Shown here piece after piece: positions 20,991 to 27,590 of a stretch of 27,590 bases of DNA. Numbering within the stretch: position 1 is the stretch's first letter; each line of letters opens with the position of its first letter. The stretch lies in the NCBI GenBank assembly GCA_038244055.1, contig JBBRTW010000031.1, forward strand, positions 1 to 27,590. Reading direction: 5' to 3'. Source of the stretch: DASPKW01 sp038244055. GTDB taxonomy: Bacteria > Planctomycetota > Phycisphaerae > Tepidisphaerales > Tepidisphaeraceae. The translations under genes and the position numbers were made by a program. A model generated the notes under the pieces. It saw only the letters and a program-made list of their open reading frames with translations, had not been told where the DNA came from and made no database searches.

Positions 20991-23240
20991 ATGAGTTCCA
21001 CCCCCACCTCTCCGGTGCCTCCCGCCATCCCGCCTTCGACGCCTTATGTTCGCGTCGCCTGGCCGCCGATTCCGCTGTCGGCCGAGACCATCACCATCGG
21101 CCGCACCGATTCAAACTCCATCCAGATTCAGCACGCCTCCATCTCCCGCCAGCATCTCAAGCTCAATCGCGCGGCCGATGGCTCCTACGATATCGAAGAC
21201 CTCGATTCGCGCTTCGGCACTTTCGTCAATGGCGCGCGCATCAAGCGCGTCCTCCTCCGCCCCGGCGATTCGATCCGCATCGGCTCATCGCCCCCCTACC
21301 GCTACAACGCCTCCACCAACACCATCGAAGTCTCCCTCGATGGCTCGGGGATGACCATCTCCCTCAAGGATGTCGGGATCATCCGCGACAATCGGACGCT
21401 GATTCAGAACATCAACCTCACCATCCCCGCCGATTCCTTCAATGGCGTGCTTGGCCCTTCGGGCGCGGGCAAGTCGCTCATGCTCGGCACGCTCTCCTCC
21501 ACCATGACCCCCACCATGGGCACGGTGGAGTTCGACGATGGCCACCCCGTCAAGGACAACCTCGATTACTACCGCTCCAAGATCGGCATCGTCACCCAGG
21601 ACGACATCGTCTACAACGATCTGACCGTCCAGGAAAACCTCGATTTCGCGGCCGAGATTCGCCTGCCCGATCTCTCGCCGCCCGAGCGCATCAAGCGGGT
21701 GGATTTTGCGCTCGATGCGGTGGGGTTGATCGAGCATCGGCCGAAGAAAGTTGGCGTGCTTTCCGGCGGGCAGCGCAAGCGCGTCAGCGTCGCTATCGAG
21801 CTTCTCCTCCAGCCGCGCCTGCTCCTGCTGGATGAACCCACCAGCGGCCTCGATCCCGGCATGCAGGCCCGCCTGATGGAAATGCTCCGCGGCCTCTCGC
21901 GGCGGGGCGTGACCGTCGTCTGCACCACCCACACGCTCGATACGCTCAACTTCTTCGACAATCTGCTCGTGCTGGGGCTCAAGGATCGCATCGCTTCGGT
22001 CGCCTATTACGGCTCGCCGCGCGAATTGCTCCCTTCGTTCAATGTCCACACGCAGATGGATTTGTTCGACAAGCTCCAGACCCTATCCAGCGAGCCGGCC
22101 GGCACGGCGACTGGCGTGGCCAGCACCGCCGCCAAGGCCGATGATGAGACCACCACCCTCCGCAAAAAACCCAAGACCGCCATCCGCACTCCCAGGCCGC
22201 CTCCCGGAAAAGAACTGCTCATGGAGCAGGCCAAGGTCGTCTACAACCGCGCCATGCTCGGCCTGAAGCGCGACAAAATGGCCGTTTTCATGGCCCTGGC
22301 CCAGCCGCCGATCCTGGCCCTGCTGACCACGCTGGGCGGCATCAACCAGCCCAAGTCGATCGCGATTACCTTTTTCATGGTCGTCTGCGCCATCTGGCTG
22401 GGCATGACCCTGACCGTGCGCGAAGTCGTGCGCGAGCGCAAGCTCTACATCCGCGACCGCCTGGCCGGCATGCACCCGCTGGCGTATCTCGTCGGCAAGA
22501 TGGCCTTCGCCGGCTCGATCGTCATCCTGCAAAGCACGATCCTCTGGGTGCTGGTGAAAATCCTCGGCCACATGTTCTTCCGCAACCCCGCCACGCGCGA
22601 GAGCCTCTCCAACATGAGCTTCATCATGGGCTGGCTCTTCATCACACTGACCGGCCTGGGCGCAGCCATCCTCGGCCTGCTCGTCTCCACACTCTCCAAA
22701 TCCGAACGCGCCGCCGTCGGTTTCCTGCCGCTCATCCTCCTTCCGCAGGTCGTACTCTCCCGCCCCATGACCGGCGAGGCCAAGCGCGAATGGAATGATC
22801 CATCGCCCTATCTGCCCATGTCCCACTTCATCACCGGCAAACCCATGTCCGGGCCGATGCAGCTTGAGATTCAGAAGTACACGATGGAGAAGACGCTTTA
22901 TGAGTATCGCGTTCTGATCAATTCCCGGCCGGAACTGGCGGGCAAGCTGGCCGAATCCGGCTTCCCCGTCCCCACCGTCGAGCCGCAGGACCCGCGCCAG
23001 GTGGCCAATGCCGGCGCACTTGGCCGCGGGCTGAATTTCCTGCTTTCATCGGTCATGCTCACCCGCCCCGCCACCGCCTCGGTCGATATGCTCGGCGATA
23101 AAAGCAAGGAAATCGGCGCGGGGACGGTCTTCATCGAATTCTTCTACCTGCTCGTGCTGATCAGCGGGTATGGCGTGCTGCTCTACTTCACTTTCATGAA
23201 GCTCGAGAAGACTTGGAATGATGTGCGAACGGCGAATTAG
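20991..23240 (+). CDS. FHA-domain ABC transporter (ABCG-like half transporter)
   Basis: A 749-residue fusion. A Pro-rich N-terminus is followed by an FHA phosphothreonine-binding domain (about 20-112; GR at 37-38, SRQH at 52-55, SRFGTFVNG at 73-81). Next is an ABC ATPase (about 122-370): Walker A GPSGAGKS at 155-162, signature LSGGQ at 257-261, Walker B LLLLDE at 277-282 and H-loop His314. A basic linker (RKKPKTAIRTPRPPPGK) leads to an ABC2-type membrane domain (about 430-749) with around six helices. ATPase before membrane domain is the ABCG/White order, suggesting lipid or small-molecule export as a dimer. The FHA domain suggests control by a Ser/Thr kinase; none is in the window. The ATG at 20991 is preferred over 20934, which lies in the repeat. 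Its stop overlaps that of putA by two bases. Confidence 0.93.
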   Translation: MSSTPTSPVPPAIPPSTPYVRVAWPPIPLSAETITIGRTDSNSIQIQHASISRQHLKLNRAADGSYDIEDLDSRFGTFVNGARIKRVLLRPGDSIRIGSSPPYRYNASTNTIEVSLDGSGMTISLKDVGIIRDNRTLIQNINLTIPADSFNGVLGPSGAGKSLMLGTLSSTMTPTMGTVEFDDGHPVKDNLDYYRSKIGIVTQDDIVYNDLTVQENLDFAAEIRLPDLSPPERIKRVDFALDAVGLIEHRPKKVGVLSGGQRKRVSVAIELLLQPRLLLLDEPTSGLDPGMQARLMEMLRGLSRRGVTVVCTTHTLDTLNFFDNLLVLGLKDRIASVAYYGSPRELLPSFNVHTQMDLFDKLQTLSSEPAGTATGVASTAAKADDETTTLRKKPKTAIRTPRPPPGKELLMEQAKVVYNRAMLGLKRDKMAVFMALAQPPILALLTTLGGINQPKSIAITFFMVVCAIWLGMTLTVREVVRERKLYIRDRLAGMHPLAYLVGKMAFAGSIVILQSTILWVLVKILGHMFFRNPATRESLSNMSFIMGWLFITLTGLGAAILGLLVSTLSKSERAAVGFLPLILLPQVVLSRPMTGEAKREWNDPSPYLPMSHFITGKPMSGPMQLEIQKYTMEKTLYEYRVLINSRPELAGKLAESGFPVPTVEPQDPRQVANAGALGRGLNFLLSSVMLTRPATASVDMLGDKSKEIGAGTVFIEFFYLLVLISGYGVLLYFTFMKLEKTWNDVRTAN

Positions 23241-26200
23241 CCAACTTCCGGCGCAAACCCCCGCCTCATCGTGTTCTCGGTGATCGTCCTCGGCCACACA
23301 AACTCCCGCAGATAATCCGGCCCGCCCGCCTTGACCCCGACGCCCGAAAGCTTGAACCCGCCAAACGGCTGCCGCTCCACCAGCGCCCCGGTGATCTTGC
23401 GATTGACGTAGAGATTGCCCACGCGAAACTGCCGCCGCACCCGCGCGATACTGGCGGGCGAGCGCGAGTAGACTCCGCCCGTCAGCGCGTATTTTGTTCC
23501 ATTGGCGATCTTCAGCGCCTCATCCAGATCCGCCGCCCGGATCACCGCCAGCACCGGGCCGAAGATTTCTTCCTGCGCCAAAAACGAGTCGGCCGGGACA
23601 TCCGCAAACACATGCGGGCCGACATAAAAACCCTCAACCGCCAGCGCTCCAACATCGCCGGCATGCGCCACCCGCAGCCCGCTTCCCTTCGCCCGCTCGA
23701 TCGTCTTGAGAATCCGCGCCTGCGCCTCGCCATCGATCACCGGGCCATAGAAACTCCCCGCATCCTCGGCCGGTCCCACCTTGATGCTCGCCGCCGCCTC
23801 CGCCAGGCGCGTCACAAAAGTCTCATACACGCCCGCCAGAACGATCGCGCGCGAGCAGGCCGAGCATTTCTGCCCGGCATACCCAAACGCGGCCGAGACG
23901 ATCCCCGCGACCGCTTCATCCAGATCGGCATCCTCATCCACGATGACCGCGTTTTTCCCGCCCATCTCGGTGATCACGCGCTTGATATGATCCTGCCCGG
24001 CCGGCGATTTGCCGGTCTGCTCCTGGATCATCAGCCCCACCGCCCGCGAGCCGGTGAAGGCGATGATCGATACCTCCGGCGACCCCGTCAGCGCCGGGCC
24101 GATCTCCTCGCCATACCCGGGCAGATAGTTCACCACGCCGGCCGGCAACCCCGCTTCTTCAAACACCTCCATCAGTTTCGCCCCGACCACCGAGGACTGC
24201 TCGGCCGGCTTCATGATGGCGGTGTTCCCCGTCACCACCGCCGACACGGTCATCCCCAGCAGGATCGCCAGCGGAAAATTCCACGGCGCGATGATCGCGG
24301 CCACCCCGCGCGGCTCGTACACATTCAGGTTCTCCTCTCCCGGCAGATCCCTGCGCCAGCCCTGCCCGAGCGCGATAGCCTGCTGAGCATAGTAATCGCA
24401 GTAATCGATCGCCTCGGCGACATCCCCATCCGCCTCGCGCCAGGGCTTGCCGGTTTCGGTCACCTGCCAGGCCGCCATCTCGAAGCGCCGCCGCCGCAGA
24501 ATCGCCCCCACCCGTACCAGCCAAGCCGCCCGGCCCTCCCACGAAACTTCGCGCCACGATTCAAACGCCTCCTTCGCCGCCGAGATCGCCAAACGAGGCT
24601 GCTCCACCGTCGCCGCCGCGCACCGCCCCACCACCCGCAACTTATGCGAAGGATCCACCGACTCGATCCACTCCCCGCTCATCACCCGCTTCCCCCCAAT
24701 CACCAGCGCATAATCTCGCCCCAGTTCCCCCGTGATTTTCGCTAGCGCCTCCTTCATCGCCTCACGCGCCTCTTCTCGCGAGAAATCCGCCAGCGCCTCA
24801 TTCAAGAAAGTTGAGCCACAGATAGGCACAGATGAACACAGATATAGCCCATTTTCTTTTCTTATCTGTGCTAATCTGTGTTCATCTGTGGCTGACTTCT
24901 TCTGCATGAGTTTCATCGGGTTCATCAGCAGCCTCTCTTCGGGCACATGGTCCAGGAATCCCGCCCGCAAGAACGATTCGTTGCTCGTGTTCTCCAAAAG
25001 CCGCCGCACCAGATACGCCATCCCCGGCAGCAGCTTTCCCACGGGCGCATACACGCGCACGCGCCGGCCCATCTTTACCAGTGCCGCCTTGATCGGGTCC
25101 GCCATTCCATACAGCAATTGAAACTCCACCGCGCCGGGCGCGAGCTTCAACTCCTCCGCCACCGCCAGCGCGTGCGCGATCGAGCGGATGTTATGGCTCG
25201 CGATCGCCGGCCGAAGCACATCCGCATTCTCAAGTAGGAAACGTGTCTGCGCCTCGTAGTTCGCATCGGTGGCCGGCTTCTTCCCCCACACCGGCACCGG
25301 CCAGTCATTCTGCCGCGCGATCACCGTTTCGTAATCCCAGTAGGCCCCCTTCACCAGCCGCACCCACACCGCCGTCCCGCGCGCCCGCGCCCAATCGGCT
25401 AGCTTTCGCAAATCCTCCCCGGTGTCCTTCAAATACGCCTGTATCGCAATCCCCACATCGCCCCAATCCCTGAACTCTTCCTCCTCCAACACCTCCCGGA
25501 AAATCCACAGGGTCGCATCCTTGAACGAATACTGCTCCATGTCCACGTTAATCAGCACCCCGCGCTGCTTCGCCAGCCGCAGGATCGGCCGAAGCCGCTC
25601 GCGAACGGCCCGGCTGGTCCCTTCCGGATCGATCGGATCGAACTGGCTGAAGAGCGATGAGAGCTTCACCGATACATTCACCTTCGGAATCGCCCCGCGA
25701 TGATCGCGATCCAGAACCGCATCCTCCTCCCACCCCGCCGCCTCATCCGCCAGCGCCTCGATCAGCTCCAGATAAAACGCCTGGTACGCCCTCGCTTCGG
25801 CCGCCGACAAGACCGCCTCCCCCAGCACATCGATCGTGAAAGTCAGCCCCTTCTTCCGCAGCTTTCGCACTGCCCGCACGGCTTCGGGTCCATCGCTGGC
25901 CGCGATAAAACGCCGCGCCATCCGCCGCGTGCCCCAGAGCGTCGCCGTGGCCATCAATCCCCCGAGGAGTCCATCAACCGGCAGAAAATCCATCGCCTCG
26001 GCCACCGCCCACGGCAGTCGATCGCGCACGCTCCCCAGATACTCGCGCAGATGCTCGTTGACCTGCTTCGAAGTCCGCAACACCGGCAGCACATCCACCA
26101 GCCGAAACATCTGCGCCTTGACCTGGTCATCCCCCATCGCCGCCCCCATCATCAGCCGATCGAGCCACCCTTCGGATTCCCCCTCGCGCCGAACCCGCGC

Positions 26201-26299
26201 GAACAGATCGCGCCCGATCGCGATCGCGCACTCGTCCAGCCGGGTGTCCAAGCCGGTGTCCAAGCGGGTGCCCAGGCTCAATTCCAATTCGCGGCCCAT
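23237..26299 (-). CDS. putA: Bifunctional proline dehydrogenase / P5C dehydrogenase
   Basis: PutA oxidises proline to glutamate: FAD-dependent PRODH to P5C, then NAD-dependent P5CDH. The PRODH barrel shows WVRLVKGAYWD, EAQTRFLL, ASHN, EFQLLYGM, VYAPVG and YLVRRLLENTSNESFLR. The P5CDH half shows AFTGSRAVG, catalytic Glu778 in ITEMGGKNAV, catalytic Cys812 in GQKCSACS and EEIFGP. About 1020 residues, without the N-terminal ribbon-helix-helix domain of E. coli PutA, so self-repression of that type is not expected. The ATG at 26299 is chosen because TATGAT ends six bases upstream; 26317 and 26356 are alternatives. Oddities: an 80-bp palindromic repeat is read in frame between the two enzymes (about residues 469-496), and the N-terminus has three 12-bp repeats encoding LDTG/LDTR/LDE. 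Confidence 0.95.
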   Translation of the reverse strand: MGRELELSLGTRLDTGLDTRLDECAIAIGRDLFARVRREGESEGWLDRLMMGAAMGDDQVKAQMFRLVDVLPVLRTSKQVNEHLREYLGSVRDRLPWAVAEAMDFLPVDGLLGGLMATATLWGTRRMARRFIAASDGPEAVRAVRKLRKKGLTFTIDVLGEAVLSAAEARAYQAFYLELIEALADEAAGWEEDAVLDRDHRGAIPKVNVSVKLSSLFSQFDPIDPEGTSRAVRERLRPILRLAKQRGVLINVDMEQYSFKDATLWIFREVLEEEEFRDWGDVGIAIQAYLKDTGEDLRKLADWARARGTAVWVRLVKGAYWDYETVIARQNDWPVPVWGKKPATDANYEAQTRFLLENADVLRPAIASHNIRSIAHALAVAEELKLAPGAVEFQLLYGMADPIKAALVKMGRRVRVYAPVGKLLPGMAYLVRRLLENTSNESFLRAGFLDHVPEERLLMNPMKLMQKKSATDEHRLAQIRKENGLYLCSSVPICGSTFLNEALADFSREEAREAMKEALAKITGELGRDYALVIGGKRVMSGEWIESVDPSHKLRVVGRCAAATVEQPRLAISAAKEAFESWREVSWEGRAAWLVRVGAILRRRRFEMAAWQVTETGKPWREADGDVAEAIDYCDYYAQQAIALGQGWRRDLPGEENLNVYEPRGVAAIIAPWNFPLAILLGMTVSAVVTGNTAIMKPAEQSSVVGAKLMEVFEEAGLPAGVVNYLPGYGEEIGPALTGSPEVSIIAFTGSRAVGLMIQEQTGKSPAGQDHIKRVITEMGGKNAVIVDEDADLDEAVAGIVSAAFGYAGQKCSACSRAIVLAGVYETFVTRLAEAAASIKVGPAEDAGSFYGPVIDGEAQARILKTIERAKGSGLRVAHAGDVGALAVEGFYVGPHVFADVPADSFLAQEEIFGPVLAVIRAADLDEALKIANGTKYALTGGVYSRSPASIARVRRQFRVGNLYVNRKITGALVERQPFGGFKLSGVGVKAGGPDYLREFVWPRTITENTMRRGFAPEVG
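24814..24893. repeat. CACAGAT palindrome inside putA
   Basis: Arms 24814-24844 and 24863-24893, each three CACAGAT units at ten-base spacing, with an 18-base loop. It is the same family as the inner palindrome at 2887-2983 between kbl and glyA. The frame stays open through all 80 bases on the minus strand. Confidence 0.9.
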
Positions 26300-26305
26300 G
26301 CCAGA

Positions 26306-26311
26306 ATCATA
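26306..26311 (-). promoter_or_regulatory. -10-like TATGAT six bases before putA ATG 26299
   Basis: TATGAT on the minus strand ends six bases before the ATG at 26299. It fits the close-promoter pattern and helps decide the putA start. Confidence 0.4.
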
Positions 26312-26388
26312 CGCCATCGGGAAAATGACGGGATGGGAAGAAGAGTCATAACGCACGAATCGGAATCTCTTACTCGGATAGCACGATG

Positions 26389-26512
26389 GTCATTCCGAGA
26401 GAGCCTAAGGCGACCGAGGAATCTCGACTCTGCGTATTGGGCCGTTCACAATGTGAGAGGCCCTCGACGGACAGGCAAGATCCTTCGGTCGTCTATACTC
26501 CCTCAGGATGAC
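26389..26512. mobile_element. MITE-like element, copy 2 (124 bp)
   Basis: Inverted relative to copy 1 (20549-20673). It begins GTCATTCCGAGAGAG and ends CTCCCTCAGGATGAC. The right 40 bases are almost identical to the left end of copy 1 after inversion (TCATCCTGAGGGAGTATAGA and on). It lies between putA and the ANTAR regulator, followed by 15-bp tandem repeats. Confidence 0.7.
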
Positions 26513-26565
26513 GGCGCTCAGGATCACGGCGCTCAGGACGACGGCGCTCTGGATCACGGCGCTAC
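26511..26565. repeat. 15-bp tandem repeat next to MITE copy 2
   Basis: Three full units and a partial one of ACGGCGCTCAGGATC (26511-26525, 26526-26540, 26541-26555, 26556-26565). The first overlaps the end of the MITE-like element by two bases. The last overlaps the stop end of the ANTAR regulator gene. Confidence 0.8.
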
Positions 26566-27155
26566 CCTCCCCCCAGCAGCTCCTCGCTCTCAATAATCTT
26601 CTTCGCCAGATCCGACAACGATATCCGCCGCTTCTGGCTCTCCTGCTGCAATCGCTTGTGCGCATCGCCTTCATCCAGGTGCAGGCGGCGCATCAGGATG
26701 CCCTTCGCCTTTTCCACCAGTTTTCGCGTCTCCAAATTGAGCGTGAGTTGCTCTTTCTCCAGCCGGTACTGCTCGCTCTCGCGGAAGCGTCTTACGGCCA
26801 CCTCGAGCTGCGCCGCCAGTTGCCCCTGCTCCACCGGCTTGACCAGATACCCCATCACGCCAGCATCGGCGGCGCGCTTGATCAGCTCCGGGTCGCTGTA
26901 GGCGCTGACCACCATCATCGGCACCCTGCGGATTTTCAGCAGATCGCCCGCCAGGGTAATCCCGTCGCCACCGTTGAGCCGGATATCCACCAGCACCACA
27001 TCGGGATTCAGCTTGGTAAACGCCTCCTGCGCCGCCACCTCGCTGGCCGCCTGACCGACCACTTCGTGGCCGAGGTGGGTGAGGTGATTCTGGAGGCCCA
27101 TGCCAACCAGCGTTTCATCCTCGACGATCAACACTTTCATTCGCCCCAGCGACAT
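26562..27155 (-). CDS. ANTAR-domain response regulator (AmiR/NasR type)
   Basis: A 197-residue two-domain regulator. The receiver (about 7-120) has acidic Glu12/Asp13, phospho-acceptor Asp57 in VVLVDIRL, Ser85 and Lys106 in YLVKP. A helical linker (ESEQYRLEKEQLTLNLETRK) leads to the RNA-binding ANTAR domain (about 145-195: KLVEKAKGILMRRLHLDEGDA and DLAKKIIES). ANTAR regulators bind paired hairpins in mRNA leaders and block terminators. The ATG at 27155 is chosen because CAGGAG lies six bases upstream; another ATG at 27140 would skip MSLGR. The upstream partial gene on the same strand looks like its kinase. Targets are unknown; none of the leaders here was shown to carry the double-hairpin ANTAR site. 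Confidence 0.94.
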   Translation of the reverse strand: MSLGRMKVLIVEDETLVGMGLQNHLTHLGHEVVGQAASEVAAQEAFTKLNPDVVLVDIRLNGGDGITLAGDLLKIRRVPMMVVSAYSDPELIKRAADAGVMGYLVKPVEQGQLAAQLEVAVRRFRESEQYRLEKEQLTLNLETRKLVEKAKGILMRRLHLDEGDAHKRLQQESQKRRISLSDLAKKIIESEELLGGG

Positions 27156-27255
27156 CAGCAACTCCTGCCCCCGGAATCATGACCCCTGCGGAAAAATCAC
27201 CACGCCCCCCACTGCTCCCCATCATCGACATTCCTCATCCATCCCCTCTGCCTCT

Positions 27256-27292
<37 letters not shown>

Positions 27293-27307
27293 TTTGCCAC
27301 CCCCATC

Positions 27308-27590
27308 CTAGCGCCCCGCCGCCCCTTCCGCCACTCCATGTTCATCATTCGCGGCATGATCTTCGGGAATTGCCATCTCTACCCGCGCCAACATACCTCC
27401 CCTATCCGATTCCAACAGAATAAACTGCCCACCCAATTCCCGTGTCACCAATCCTTCGACCAGTTTCAGGCCCATCCCCCGCCCGCCGCGCAGAGACTGC
27501 TCGCGCATCGCCAGAAGCCCGCTGCCCCCCACCTCCGGATCGACCTCGGCAGCCGGCCCATTGCCATCCTTGCCCGCGCCATCCTCACCC
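27308..27590 (-). CDS. Sensor histidine kinase, C-terminal part only
   Basis: The frame enters from the right edge and ends at 27308; 93 residues are visible. GRGMGLKLVEGLVTRELGGQF is the G2 box and last helix of a HATPase domain, followed by FILLESDRGGMLARVEMAIP, the final strands, and an acidic tail. The upstream GEDGAGKDGNGPAAE may be a degenerate part of the ATP-binding loop. The G2 box is of the type seen in HisKA_2/HWE-like kinases, which commonly pair with ANTAR regulators. The sensor domain and phospho-accepting His lie outside the window. It is encoded just upstream of the ANTAR regulator and probably phosphorylates it. Confidence 0.75.
   Translation of the reverse strand, partial: GEDGAGKDGNGPAAEVDPEVGGSGLLAMREQSLRGGRGMGLKLVEGLVTRELGGQFILLESDRGGMLARVEMAIPEDHAANDEHGVAEGAAGR

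Overview
The window is GC-rich chromosomal DNA, most likely from an uncultured or little-studied member of the Planctomycetota or a neighbouring PVC lineage. That placement is inference. It rests on a giant ResB-CcsA fusion for cytochrome c maturation, an FHA-ABC transporter fusion, many lipoproteins and GT-C membrane proteins, and a high density of short repeats. No rRNA, tRNA or CRISPR array was recognised. I support 22 protein-coding loci: two are cut by the window edges and one, trpS, is broken by an in-frame stop.

Layout. 1-6.1 kb, minus strand: an exported phosphodiesterase (partial), a ParDE toxin-antitoxin pair, glyA, kbl and a leucyl aminopeptidase (pepA). GlyA and Kbl together interconvert threonine-derived 2-amino-3-ketobutyrate, glycine and serine. 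6.2-8.5 kb, minus: trpS with an internal TAG, then an alpha/beta-hydrolase lipoprotein. 8.6-10.0 kb, plus: a second ParDE pair and a TetR regulator. 10.1-11.9 kb, minus: a 111-aa protein of unknown function, a ~1 kb stretch without a convincing gene that looks like a large structured RNA, and two small membrane proteins, one only 51 aa. 11.9-20.4 kb, plus: an AMMECR1 protein, a two-domain lipoprotein, the 1307-aa ResB-CcsA fusion and a GT-C-like membrane glycosyltransferase. 21.0-23.2 kb, plus: the FHA-ABC exporter. 23.2-27.6 kb, minus: the bifunctional proline-catabolism enzyme PutA, an ANTAR response regulator and the 3' end of its likely sensor kinase.

Three themes run through the window. 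First, short repeats are everywhere: CACAGAT-type palindromes, GTAGCACGGGCAT palindromes, GGGTCAGGAGCCGG arms, 7-bp tandem repeats, and a pair of ~125-bp MITE-like elements. Several intrude into genes: a palindrome is read in frame inside putA, a heptamer array inside pepA, and repeats supply the 3' ends of trpS, the ResB-CcsA gene and the AMMECR1 gene. Second, many genes have a -10-like hexamer (TATNAT) ending only 5-11 bases before the start codon and no Shine-Dalgarno site, which suggests leaderless transcription; genes with good Shine-Dalgarno sites lack this arrangement. Third, 10.5-11.2 kb holds dense GC-rich hairpins whose loops read as GNRA only on the minus strand and which end in a terminator-like hairpin. 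This is the best candidate for something undescribed.
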